Positions 8,622 to 17,270 of a DNA stretch of 64,000 nucleotides are shown here, piece after piece. The stretch is from G963677445 sp963678275. GTDB lineage: Bacteria > Bacteroidota > Ignavibacteria > Ignavibacteriales > Melioribacteraceae. The stretch's first letter is position 1, and the number at the start of each line of letters is the position of its first letter. The translations under genes were made by a program, and so were the position numbers. The notes beneath the pieces were generated by a model. The model saw only the letters and a list, made by a program, of their open reading frames with translations. It made no database searches and had not been told where the DNA came from. The DNA is taken from NCBI GenBank assembly GCA_963678275.1, contig OY782765.1:1736001-1800000 (forward strand), given 5' to 3'.

Positions 8622-9218
8622 TTATTTTTGACTTCCTTTCATCTCTGCCGGAACATTATTAGTTTTATCCTCCGCTACCAAACATAACTCCGCTGGTTGT
8701 GGAAAATCTGTCGGTATATAAGACAGCTTAAATGGCAGCTCTGAATCAATTAGGTGTATTTCAGATGCCATAAAACTATTATTAATACAGTATTCAATAA
8801 CCAATTTTAAATAACGGCGCAATACCATCAAAGGAGGAAATTCCCCTTTATCATTCATCCACTCCATGAGATCTTTTTTTCCTTTAGAACTGTTACATTC
8901 TCTGCAGGCATAAATAAGATTATCTCCCGTGTCTCTGCCCCCATATTTTTTCGGCAGAATATGGTCAAGTGAAAGATTATCAGGTGAACCACAGTAACCA
9001 CATTTCGATCCGGATATCATCTTGATTTTTTCATCATCAAATAATGATCTTATATTCATCCTGCCCTCCATCAGTCCTTTATATAACCTTGAACGTATCA
9101 TAAAATTGAATCGATTATACTTTTCCTGATTTTTATCAACGGCTGTGTGGGCCATGGCTAAATTCGCATAGGACCAGAATAATAAGCTCTTAATTGTTTT
9201 TAGTTCTTTTTTTGCCAT
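8622..9218 (-). CDS. HNH endonuclease family protein
   Basis: Probable DNA-cutting HNH nuclease of about 198 residues. The start is the ATG at 9218, preceded by AAAAGGA at good spacing; the longer upstream frame is not supported. The nuclease core is at about residues 73-110: a CGYC zinc knuckle (Cys73, Cys76), the LDHILPKKYGG motif with the catalytic Asp85-His86, TGDNLIYAC with Asn100, and the second zinc pair CREC followed by NSSKGKKDL. The N-terminal 70 residues are Lys-rich and helical; the C-terminal 70 residues are not recognised. It stands alone beside a toxin-antitoxin pair in a repeat-rich stretch, which fits an accessory or defence-related gene. A nuclease fold is near certain, the target unknown. 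Confidence 0.85.
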   Translation of the reverse strand: MAKKELKTIKSLLFWSYANLAMAHTAVDKNQEKYNRFNFMIRSRLYKGLMEGRMNIRSLFDDEKIKMISGSKCGYCGSPDNLSLDHILPKKYGGRDTGDNLIYACRECNSSKGKKDLMEWMNDKGEFPPLMVLRRYLKLVIEYCINNSFMASEIHLIDSELPFKLSYIPTDFPQPAELCLVAEDKTNNVPAEMKGSQK

Positions 9219-9465
9219 ATTTTTCCTTTTATCGCTTGAGATTATATTTAACACAAATTTTTTCCTCAACAAAGTCATTTTATTCGCGCTGACTAAGGTT
9301 TTGCCAAAACAAAATCGAAAATAACTCGACAATATTTTTATGTCCCCGCCGTAGTGATAATGCGCCTTCGCGGGAAAACACTGATTCAAGAATACTTTTA
9401 GTAATTATTTTTCAAAATATGAAGAATCTTTTTCCCGCGTTTCCCTGGAATGAAGACCTATTTTT

Positions 9466-9741
9466 TCAATGATTCATATTTTCATTATGTCCACCGATCG
9501 CAAAAATATAAATGTAATTCTCATCAAACTTATTAATCACCCTGTCTTCCCGGGAAATTCTCCGCGACCAGAACCCTGATAAAGCATATTTTAGCGCTTC
9601 TGGTTTTCCTGCGCCTGCTGTTGGAACACTCCTCATGAGTTCCTGAATAATTCTGCGGAGATTTTTATGCAGAATTTTATCTTTTCTTCTGATTTCCTCA
9701 TATCTCTCCCGGGAATTCCCCTCAAAGACCAGTGATCGCAT
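9466..9741 (-). CDS. yoeB: YoeB-family mRNA-interferase toxin
   Basis: Ribosome-dependent mRNA-cleaving toxin of the RelE superfamily (Txe/YoeB), 91 aa. It shows the family core: LVFEGNSRERYEEIRRKDK at the N-terminus, then GAGKPEALKYALSGFWSRR, ISREDRVINKFDENYIYIF. The GKPE-LK--LSG-WSRRI--E-R block is diagnostic. The usual C-terminal CRYHY motif is replaced by AIGGHNENMNH, so one of the catalytic aromatic/His positions may be altered. The start codon lies inside the antitoxin gene (20-nt overlap), the normal layout for this module, with the antitoxin made first. Autoregulation by the antitoxin-toxin complex is expected from the family. Confidence 0.88.
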   Translation of the reverse strand: MRSLVFEGNSRERYEEIRRKDKILHKNLRRIIQELMRSVPTAGAGKPEALKYALSGFWSRRISREDRVINKFDENYIYIFAIGGHNENMNH

Positions 9742-10006
9742 TCAGCTCATCTGCGTTCGGTTTATAGCCGCTATCTGACTTATGTGTTTCGAGAGACGCG
9801 GCTATTTGATTCATCAAAGATTTGTTTTGTAAAATATAGAGCGTCTCCCGGTCTCTCTCCCAATCTTCAGCGGAAATAACAATAAAATCCTTCCCTGCCC
9901 GGCGTTTTACCCGGAATGGCTCATGATCAGATAATGCGCGATCAACATATTCTTTTAAGTTTGATCTGAATTTATTAACTGACAGCTCTCTCATAAAATT
10001 TTCCAT
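9722..10006 (-). CDS. yefM: YefM/Phd-family antitoxin
   Basis: Antitoxin of the Phd/YefM family, 94 aa, partner of the adjacent YoeB-like toxin. The N-terminal DNA-binding part is visible (ELSVNKFRSNLKEYVDRAL, then EPFRVKRRAGKDFIVISAEDW). The C-terminal arm that neutralises the toxin runs from about residue 55 (TLYILQNKSLMNQIAASLE). The start may be the first ATG at 10006 or the ATG at 9994 (MRELSV); neither has a strong ribosome binding site. It overlaps yoeB by 20 nt, consistent with coupled translation. Family membership is clear from the sequence and the arrangement. Confidence 0.88.
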   Translation of the reverse strand: MENFMRELSVNKFRSNLKEYVDRALSDHEPFRVKRRAGKDFIVISAEDWERDRETLYILQNKSLMNQIAASLETHKSDSGYKPNADELNAITGL

Positions 10007-10130
10007 TTTTACATATACTTACTTCCGGTACATATTGCGGCGATAAATATTTAATTTCATGATTCACGTTTTGAGTATTAACTCCGCAGGTTTTCAACCT
10101 GACATAGCGAAATCACTCATGAATCTTCTC

Positions 10131-12731
10131 CTACCTCAACAAAATCATTTTTCTCGTATTTATATATTCCCCGGCCCTGACGTTATAAAAATAAACACCT
10201 GAGCATAGGTTTTCCGCGTTAAACTTTACTTCGTGCTCACCCGCGGGCAGAGTTCTATTTATCAAGGTCGCGACTCTTCTGCCAAGAATATCGAATACTT
10301 CAAGGCTCACCTCCTCACGTTCAGCAATAGAAAATGTTATCGTTGTTGAGGGATTAAAGGGATTGGGATAATTTTGTCCGAGAGAATAAGTATATTCTTT
10401 TCCCGGTTGCTCATTTTCTTCTATTGATGTAATAACCGGGTTAAAATATTCCTGGTAATAGTCTGATATTTTCCTTGTTTGAACGATCGCGTCCTCACTG
10501 CCGTTTCCGGTCGCGGCGTAATACCCGATCAGAAAGCTGACCTTTTCCCCCGGGGTTAGATTAAAAGGTCCCATTGACGCGATAAGCCTTAAATCACAGG
10601 CATAGGTATGAATCCAGCCGTCATCAATTATCGGATTGCCGGAATAGGCAAAAACAGGATTAACATTCTCACAATCGCAATTGTAAACAGAGCCGTAATA
10701 ATCATTGCAAGGGTCCATCCTTTCACCATCATAATTGTATCCTGTTGCATAAAGCCGTAATTCTGCCGCGTTTTGTGGATCTTCATATGCAGGATCGCCG
10801 CAAAGATAATGAGAAGATGCTCTCATCTTCATCGCGTCTGCCTGCGAACTTTGAATACAATCCATAAAAAGGGCTGGCGGATTTTCACCGTAGTCATTAT
10901 CAGCGCCTTCATTATAAGTATAGATAGCATTTCTAAGAGTATCCGTTCCAAAAAGGTCATCATCTCCATAACCAATATCTGTATCTGAATAAATCATAAA
11001 GTAGGCGTCTTCCAAAGTCACTGCATTTTTGTTTTTATTATGAATTTCATAGTTGATAAAGAATGCATTTTCGGAATAGAGGAATGAGGAATCCATTGTG
11101 AAAAGCGATTGATGAATTTCAATCCCCTGTTCTCTGGAATCTGTAAACCGATATAACCAATTACTAAAATTCCCATCATGATAAATGGAATAAGATATAT
11201 TGCTGCAGTTTTTTAAAGGACTATCCTCAGTAAGGTCCCAAACACCATTATTATTTTGATCTATAGCCTGGTAAATACCATCTCCGTTTCCGTCATAAAA
11301 GTCTGCCCCCAGTGCGGCCGCTATTTCCCAGTCCTTCCAGGAATCGCCAAAATGGGGGTCAGATTCTTTCACCAAATATTGATTTTGAAACGCCTCAAAA
11401 GAATAATTCTGGTATGCTAACCCCGGAAGAAATAATTCGGCTAATGAATATGAAGCCATACCACTTCCATATAGCTCATTCCCGAAAAATCCACTTATAT
11501 AGAATCCTGCGCTCCAGAGCAGGTCTTTATCGTTAAAGGTTAATCTTTCTTCTGACTGATAAAAATCTCCTACTACGCCATCATTTCTGATGGGAATAGA
11601 GAGTGTATCAGTTTTAAGAATCAGGTTTTCCCTGAAAACAGATGGCTCCCTTACGAGAATATTCACCGATTTAGCCTCCAAAGATTGCGCTGACTTAATG
11701 ATGGTTGTAAAATTTTCAGAATACAACCCGGATAAAGCTGTTGTAAAAAGGCCCTTTTCCGGTAAATTAGCCGCTAAATTTTTCCAGACTCCTTCCTCTC
11801 CGTAATTTATATGAATCTCTATTCCGGTAACTTTATTTCCCCACCATGTAAAAGTAAAATCCTTATTAGTATTAATCGGGTAACCATTTAACGGAGAGAT
11901 TATTATTAATTTTTGTTCAGATATTTTTTCTTCGGTTATTCTGCTCGTTGGCTTCCACCATATATTGTCCCACTCATAATTAACCTGCTGAGAAATTCTT
12001 CCGTCAGCGAAACGATAGAATACGGTTTTCGACAAATTCTGCCATCCCCCTTCCCAATCCTGGTGAACTTGGGATATTATCTCTCCTGAATCATCACTCT
12101 CATATAGTATTCTGTCATGGGTAATCGCGAAAATGTTCGCCTTTACAGTTCGTACACTTTCTTTCAAATGTTTATCCGAATCATATACATATTTAGTTTC
12201 GAGCCGGTAGCCCTGAGAAGTGTATGCATATTTTATTTTCTTAACCTGCACAGCATCCTGGTATTCAAATTCATACAGTGTGTCAAGCATTAACTGTCCT
12301 GCTGCATCATTAAATAAATATAATTCTTTTTTTATTAATTGCTCATTATCATTATATAAATATTTGTTTTTTTGGATCGTTTGCCAGCCAAAATTTTCCT
12401 TTCGTTCTTTGCTCATTTCTGTCAGCAAATTTTCGCTATATGCATAGAGATTCCTTTCATAATCAAACCATACCCCGTCAAAATGCCTGACCAGTTCCTC
12501 TGTTAAAAGATTATCGGTGTTATAAGTTAAGATATGCTCGGAATAACTGTTTATTTCCCTGTCAAATCTGTGAACTTCAAGTGTATCCTTCATATCAATA
12601 ATTGAATGATATGGATATTCCTGCCGCCATTCATCCTGCTCATAGATATATTTTTTCTGAATTCTTGGCTGTGAAAATAATATTCCCCCGCAAACTATAA
12701 GCAGCGTTAAAACTATTTTTACATATTTCAT
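10131..12731 (-). CDS. T9SS-secreted surface protein, tandem paralog A
   Basis: Secreted protein of unknown function, 866 aa from the ATG at 12731, which follows GGAGTAAGG. Signal peptide: MKYVKIVLTLLIVCGGILFS. Residues about 25-265 are strand-turn repeats that resemble YD/RHS-type sequence (YSEHILTYNTDNLLTEELV, YERNLYAYSENLLTEM). An Ig-like segment follows (FTFTWWGNKVTGIEIHIN), then a large region with a Ca-binding-like loop (FYDGNGDGIYQAID, NNNGVWDLTEDSP). Near residue 670 there is a CDCENVNPVFAYSG stretch. The last 85 residues are a T9SS sorting domain (NYPNPFNPSTTITFS, CSGVYFYNVRAGE, RKMILLR). It lies 55 bp downstream of the start of a paralog with near-identical ends. Confidence 0.75.
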   Translation of the reverse strand: MKYVKIVLTLLIVCGGILFSQPRIQKKYIYEQDEWRQEYPYHSIIDMKDTLEVHRFDREINSYSEHILTYNTDNLLTEELVRHFDGVWFDYERNLYAYSENLLTEMSKERKENFGWQTIQKNKYLYNDNEQLIKKELYLFNDAAGQLMLDTLYEFEYQDAVQVKKIKYAYTSQGYRLETKYVYDSDKHLKESVRTVKANIFAITHDRILYESDDSGEIISQVHQDWEGGWQNLSKTVFYRFADGRISQQVNYEWDNIWWKPTSRITEEKISEQKLIIISPLNGYPINTNKDFTFTWWGNKVTGIEIHINYGEEGVWKNLAANLPEKGLFTTALSGLYSENFTTIIKSAQSLEAKSVNILVREPSVFRENLILKTDTLSIPIRNDGVVGDFYQSEERLTFNDKDLLWSAGFYISGFFGNELYGSGMASYSLAELFLPGLAYQNYSFEAFQNQYLVKESDPHFGDSWKDWEIAAALGADFYDGNGDGIYQAIDQNNNGVWDLTEDSPLKNCSNISYSIYHDGNFSNWLYRFTDSREQGIEIHQSLFTMDSSFLYSENAFFINYEIHNKNKNAVTLEDAYFMIYSDTDIGYGDDDLFGTDTLRNAIYTYNEGADNDYGENPPALFMDCIQSSQADAMKMRASSHYLCGDPAYEDPQNAAELRLYATGYNYDGERMDPCNDYYGSVYNCDCENVNPVFAYSGNPIIDDGWIHTYACDLRLIASMGPFNLTPGEKVSFLIGYYAATGNGSEDAIVQTRKISDYYQEYFNPVITSIEENEQPGKEYTYSLGQNYPNPFNPSTTITFSIAEREEVSLEVFDILGRRVATLINRTLPAGEHEVKFNAENLCSGVYFYNVRAGEYINTRKMILLR

Positions 12732-12786
12732 CCTTACTCCACTATCATTCTTGTAAAACAAAATCATGAAATAGTTTATTTTTCAT

Positions 12787-15387
12787 CTACCTCAACAAAA
12801 TCATTTTTCTCGTATTTATATATTCCCCGGCCCTGACGTTATAAAAATAAACACCTGAGCAGAGGTTTTCAGCGTTAAACTTTACTTCGTGCTTACCCGC
12901 GGGCAGAGTTCTATTTATCAAGGTCGCGACTCTTCTGCCAAGAATATCGAATACTTCAAGGCTCACCTCCTCATGTTCAGCAATAGAAAATGTTATCGTT
13001 GTTGAAGGATTAAAGGGATTGGGATAATTTTGTCCGAGAGAATAAGTATATTCTTTTCCCGGTTGCTCATTTTCTTCTATTGATGTAATAACCGGGTTAA
13101 AATATTCCTGGTAATAGTCTGATATTTTCCTTGTTTGAACGATCGCGTCCTCACTGCCGTTTCCGGTCGCGGCGTAATACCCGATCAGAAAACTGACTTT
13201 TTCGCCGGGATTTAGACTAAATGGACCCATTGCGGCTATAAGTCTTAAATCACACGCGTAAGTATGAATCCAGCCGTCATCAATTATCGGATTGCCGGAA
13301 TAGGCAAAAACAGGATTAACATCCTCACAATCGCAATTATAAACAGCGCTGTAATTTGTATAACAAGGGTCCATCCTTTCACCGTAAAAATTGAAGCCTG
13401 TGGCATAATATCTTACTTGTTGCGTGGTAAGAGGATCACCATATGAAGGATCGCCGCAGAGAAAATGTGAAGAAGCGCTCATTTTCATCGCCTCCCCGGA
13501 TGAACTATATATACAATCCATAAAAAGCGCCGGTGGATTTTCACCGAATATATCATCGGCATCGTCATTATAAGTATAGATCGCGTTTCTGATTGTGTCA
13601 GTGCCGAACAGATCATCCCATCCGTCCCCTAATTCAGTATCGGCATAAATAAGGAAATATGCGTCTTCCATGGGTATTGAAAATTTATTCCTGTTGAATA
13701 TTTCATATTTCACAAAAAAGGCATTTTCAGAATAGAGGAATGAGGAATCCATCGTAAAAACTGTTTGCCGCATCTCAATTCCCTGCTCCCTTGAATCCCC
13801 CATAATGAAATCACCTTCCTGAAAATTTCCATCATGGTAGATCGAATATGAATTATTATCAAATCCCGGGAAAGGACTATCCTCATCGTTATCCCAAATA
13901 CCATTGTTATTGAGATCAATCGACTGATATATCCCGTCCCCGTTTCCATCATAAAATTCGGCGCCCAGCGCAGCGGCAATTTCCCAGTCATGCCATGCCT
14001 CTCCAAATGGGGGCTCCAATTTATTTACATAATATAGGTTTTCAAGCGGGTCAAATTGGTATTTTTGATATGCGGCGCCCGGAACAAACTGTTCTGCCAG
14101 TGAAGCCGAAGCCATACCGCTGCCATATAGTTCATTACCGAAAAGGCCGCTTAAATAAAACCCGGCAGTCCAGATAAGGTTTTTATTATCAAAAGTTATT
14201 TCGTTCTGGTAAGGATACAAATCACCAATCATACCATCATTACTGATCGGTATGGACAGGGTATCTGTATTCATGATCGCGTATTCTCTTAAAACTGCCG
14301 GTTGCCTGACAAGAATATTCACCGATTTAGCTTCCAAAGATTGCGCTGACTTTACGATTGTTGTAAAATTTTCAGAATACACCCCGGATAATTCCGTTGT
14401 AAAAAAGCCCTTTTCCGGCAAATTTACCGCGACTACACTCCATGCTCCTCCATCTCCCGAATTAGTGTTTATTTCAACACCACCAATATTATGCCCCCAC
14501 CATGTAAAAGTAAAATTTGTTCCGGCAGATATGGGAAATCCATCAACGGGGGCAATAATTATTATTTCAGGAGAATCGATTATTTCCTCAAAAGATTTCG
14601 ATTTTGGTTTCCAGAATGATCCCTCCCATTCATATTGAATGCTTAATGATATTCTACCATTCGGGAAATAATTATTGATTTCTTTCTCCAGGTTAATCCA
14701 TTCGTCATCCCACTCCTGGTATATTTTCGTAATTATCTTACCCGAATCATCTCGTTCATAAACAAACCTGTCGGATAATTTTGTGCCATAAAATAAAATA
14801 CGCGACCTTACAGATTCTTTTATCTGGTTCGTGGAATCATATACCAGGTCAGTTTGATACCAGGGATTCATAGTTAACCCGAGAAACTGTATCATCTGTA
14901 ATAAAAATCCATCTTGCCATTCGTACTCATAAAATGTATCTAACTTCATTTCACCGGTATTTTCATCGAATAAAAACTCCTCTTTTTTTACCAATTGTTC
15001 CTGCTCATCATAATAATTTTTTGTTTTCTTAACCGTATACCATTCAAAATTATCTTTTCGTTCTATCTTAAATTCGATTAACAGTTTTCCATCATAGATA
15101 TAAGATTGTCTTTCATAATCAAACCATACCCCGTCAAAATGCCTGACCAGTTCCTCTGTTAAAAGATTATCGGTGTTATAAGTTAAGATATGCTCGGAAT
15201 AACTGTTGATTCCCCGGTCAAATCTGTGAACTTCAAGTGTATCTTTCATATCAATAATTGAATGAAAAGGATACTCCAGGCGCCAGTCATTATGATCGTA
15301 GATATATTTTTTCTGGATTCTTGGCTGTGAAAATAATATTCCCCCGCAAAGGAAAATCAGAGCTGCGAGTATATTTTTAAGTCCCAT
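12787..15387 (-). CDS. T9SS-secreted surface protein, tandem paralog B
   Basis: Same architecture as its downstream neighbour at 10131-12731, 866 aa from the ATG at 15387. That ATG is also preceded by GGAGTAAGG; the longer frame to 15432 is unlikely. Signal peptide: MGLKNILAALIFLCGGILFS. It has YD-like strand repeats (FHSIIDMKDTLEVHRFDRG, YIYDGKLLIEFKIERK), an Ig-like segment (FTFTWWGHNIGGVEIN), a Ca-binding-like loop (FYDGNGDGIYQSIDLNNNG) and a T9SS sorting domain. The DNA for the N-terminal 'HFDGVWFDYER' region and for the C-terminal 130 codons is almost identical to paralog A while the middle has diverged, which suggests gene conversion after duplication. The two genes are probably one operon. 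Confidence 0.75.
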   Translation of the reverse strand: MGLKNILAALIFLCGGILFSQPRIQKKYIYDHNDWRLEYPFHSIIDMKDTLEVHRFDRGINSYSEHILTYNTDNLLTEELVRHFDGVWFDYERQSYIYDGKLLIEFKIERKDNFEWYTVKKTKNYYDEQEQLVKKEEFLFDENTGEMKLDTFYEYEWQDGFLLQMIQFLGLTMNPWYQTDLVYDSTNQIKESVRSRILFYGTKLSDRFVYERDDSGKIITKIYQEWDDEWINLEKEINNYFPNGRISLSIQYEWEGSFWKPKSKSFEEIIDSPEIIIIAPVDGFPISAGTNFTFTWWGHNIGGVEINTNSGDGGAWSVVAVNLPEKGFFTTELSGVYSENFTTIVKSAQSLEAKSVNILVRQPAVLREYAIMNTDTLSIPISNDGMIGDLYPYQNEITFDNKNLIWTAGFYLSGLFGNELYGSGMASASLAEQFVPGAAYQKYQFDPLENLYYVNKLEPPFGEAWHDWEIAAALGAEFYDGNGDGIYQSIDLNNNGIWDNDEDSPFPGFDNNSYSIYHDGNFQEGDFIMGDSREQGIEMRQTVFTMDSSFLYSENAFFVKYEIFNRNKFSIPMEDAYFLIYADTELGDGWDDLFGTDTIRNAIYTYNDDADDIFGENPPALFMDCIYSSSGEAMKMSASSHFLCGDPSYGDPLTTQQVRYYATGFNFYGERMDPCYTNYSAVYNCDCEDVNPVFAYSGNPIIDDGWIHTYACDLRLIAAMGPFSLNPGEKVSFLIGYYAATGNGSEDAIVQTRKISDYYQEYFNPVITSIEENEQPGKEYTYSLGQNYPNPFNPSTTITFSIAEHEEVSLEVFDILGRRVATLINRTLPAGKHEVKFNAENLCSGVYFYNVRAGEYINTRKMILLR

Positions 15388-15696
15388 CCTTACTCCTGTT
15401 TGCGCCCATAAAATCGTTAAGAAGTATTTCATTTTAATATAGTAATTAAAAGGGGTAAAAGCAATGAAAAAGAAAAATGAATAGAATCGCAGTTGATTAA
15501 AGATAAATTATTATTCGCCCGGGATCAGGAGTCTTTTAAATGCAATCGGACCGAAAAGATTCAATACTTAAGTAGGAAAAAATTGTTGGTTGTTAATTTT
15601 CAGCGCTATATATCAGGCGCTTCCCTTTTTTTTTTATTTTTGGTGATGGAGGTTGTTCTTGTTGAATTCTGTTTTCCCAGGGGGAGGGATTATTCA

Positions 15697-15770
15697 GTTA
15701 GAAGTCAAATTCTACGCAAAAAGGTAAGATTTCAATTAACAATTAATAATGTACAATGAACAATTGAAAA
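15697..15770. repeat. GTCAAATTCTACGC repeat plus ACAATTAACAATTAA short-repeat tract
   Basis: TTAGAAGTCAAATTCTACGC at 15699 recurs at about 16155 and 16429, and inverted near 20922-20949. It is followed at 15736-15770 by a low-complexity run (CAATTAACAATTAATAATG, TACAATGAACAATTG) of the same kind as 54404-54500. Confidence 0.55.
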
Positions 15771-15874
15771 GATGACCGCAGATTATTTTGATTTCGTTGA
15801 TTGAGATGGAAGAAAAGCCACAAAATCAGTAAAACACTAAATTCCACGAAAAAACTCAAAAAAAACCTTATTTT

Positions 15875-16147
15875 TTGATTTTTTAACCTTAGTAGCACAG
15901 GAAACCACCCGACCAAACTAAACCTTATTAACCTTATTAACCTTATTCAAACGGGCGATATGTTCTAAAGAATTATCTAATGATCGGGTAAAAAACTCAG
16001 AACAGGACCGGGGTGATAAAAAGATTGACTTGATATAAGTTAGCCATAGAAATCCAAATCGAAGTCGTAATCGAAATCGGGTTTTTAAAAAATCAGAGAA
16101 GAATTTATAACTCTCCTCTAACCACTTTTCACTTCTGGTTTGCCAGT
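15875..16147 (+). repeat. Left arm of the 270-bp inverted repeat flanking the vor operon
   Basis: The sequence AGCACAGGAAACCACCCGAC, AACCTTATT repeated three times, ACGGGCGATATG, the GGGTAAAAAACTCAGAACAGG stretch, CCAAATCGAAGTCGTAATCG and CACTTCTGGTTTGCCAG recurs in reverse complement at 19883-20150 with scattered changes. No transposase is encoded between or within the arms. Confidence 0.75.
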
Positions 16148-16354
16148 TTACTCCGTAAGAAGTCAAATTCTACGCAAAATGGCAAAATTTTTGGCAACAA
16201 TTCGGATTGTAGTTTTTCCTTAGCTTAGCTCTGTTGATCCCCTACAGGGATCTTTCTATATTTTTTTGTTCTTTACTACCCCATAGGGACGTTCCGCAAT
16301 AATGCTGCTTCTCCAAAGCAAATTCGATTCAAAAAATATATTCCTGGTAAAACC

Positions 16355-16387
16355 AATTCGTAATTCGTAATTCGTAATTCCTCATTA
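16355..16387. repeat. ATTCGTA short tandem repeat tract
   Basis: Three to four units of the 7-mer AATTCGT, followed by AATTCCTCATT and then the TCTGGTTTGCCAG motif. Similar tracts lie at 16590-16615 and 20182-20208. Confidence 0.7.
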
Positions 16388-16589
16388 TTTCTGGTTTGCC
16401 AGATTAAGATTACGATTATGATTACTCCGTAAGAAGTCAAATTCTATGCAAAATGGAAAAGTTTTTATCTGATTGCCAGGAAAATTTGGCATTAGATTCC
16501 GGCCTGCCCGCCTTTGGCTGGTCTTTTTGCAAAGGACGCAAAAAACCGGAATGACAATTAATTGGTAATACCTGGGGAAAGTCAATTTC

Positions 16590-16615
16590 TAATTCGTAAT
16601 TCGTAATTCCTCATT
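16590..16615. repeat. ATTCGTA short tandem repeat tract
   Basis: Two to three units of AATTCGT ending in AATTCCTCATTATCTC, then TGGCTTGCCAG and AAGATTACGATTA, in the same order as the copy at 16355. Confidence 0.7.
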
Positions 16616-16646
16616 ATCTCTGGCTTGCCAGTTTAAGATTACGATT

Positions 16647-16687
16647 AAAAAAAAGGGGCTGCCAAAATGACATTGGCGAGCCCCTTA
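16647..16687 (-). terminator. Rho-independent terminator of the vor operon
   Basis: On the minus strand GGGGCTCGCCA pairs with TGGCAGCCCC and eight T residues follow. It lies 28 bp after the last stop codon of the oxidoreductase operon. Confidence 0.9.
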
Positions 16688-16714
16688 AAGGAATGTTTAT
16701 ATTATTTAATTATC

Positions 16715-17269
16715 TCAGGCTGTCTGGCCTACTTCCGCGGCGAGTTCCATTCCCCTGTTCAGCGCCTTTTCATTTAAAGGCAGCAGGTGATGGTAACGTT
16801 CCGGCAGAACCTGTTTAAGGCCCGCGATAATATTATCATATTCAATGATAGGTTTTTTCTTAAGGAATGAACCGAGCATAATCATATTCAACACTTTTGT
16901 ATTTTCCATTTTTGCCGCTTCATTACTGCCGTCAATCCCGACCAGGTCAATATCTTCACGAGTGGGAGGATTAATGATATTGGTAGTATCATAAATTAAT
17001 GTTCCGCCCGGTTTAACAGCTTTTTCAAATTTATCAACTGAAGGCTGATTGAGCGCGATAACAGTATCAAATTTAGAAATTATCGGTGAACTCACCTTTG
17101 AATCACTGACAATAACTATACAGTTTGCTGTTCCGCCGCGCATTTCAGGTCCGTAAGAGGGCATCCAGCTAACCTCTTTTTCTTCCATCATACCCGCGTA
17201 ACAAAGAATCATACCCATTGAAAGAACACCCTGTCCGCCAAATCCGGCAATTACTATTTCTTCTGTCAT
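16715..17269 (-). CDS. 2-oxoacid:ferredoxin oxidoreductase, gamma subunit
   Basis: Gamma subunit of a CoA-acylating 2-oxoacid:ferredoxin oxidoreductase (VOR/KOR type), 184 aa, cytoplasmic. It starts at the ATG at 17269, preceded by GGAGG inside the 3' end of the beta gene; the longer frame is not needed. The signature is IVIAGFGGQGVLSMGMIL at residues 5-22, followed by SWMPSYGPEMRGGTANC, VIVSDSKVSSPII, TVIALNQPS and GGTLIYDTT, all standard for this domain. The beta stop lies 1 nt upstream, so translation is coupled. It is the last gene of the operon, followed by a strong terminator. Confidence 0.93.
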   Translation of the reverse strand: MTEEIVIAGFGGQGVLSMGMILCYAGMMEEKEVSWMPSYGPEMRGGTANCIVIVSDSKVSSPIISKFDTVIALNQPSVDKFEKAVKPGGTLIYDTTNIINPPTREDIDLVGIDGSNEAAKMENTKVLNMIMLGSFLKKKPIIEYDNIIAGLKQVLPERYHHLLPLNEKALNRGMELAAEVGQTA

Positions 17270-17270
17270 T

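Larger units (their letters stand above)
15388..16646. other. Gene-free, repeat-mosaic intergenic region
   Basis: About 1.26 kb with no gene I can support; the short open frames here lie in repeats. It holds several repeat families: three copies of AAGTCAAATTCTACGCAAAA (15697, 16155 and 16429, the last with one change), two ATTCGTA tandem tracts, several TCTGGYTTGCCAG motifs (about 16132, 16390 and 16617), a half copy of the 8105 palindrome (about 16277) and one arm of a 270-bp inverted repeat. Confidence 0.6.

Noticed and set aside
15493..16585. Short open frames of 66-88 codons in the intergenic region
   Set aside because: They coincide with dispersed repeat blocks (GTCAAATTCTACGC, AATTCGT, inverted arm) and have no family similarity.
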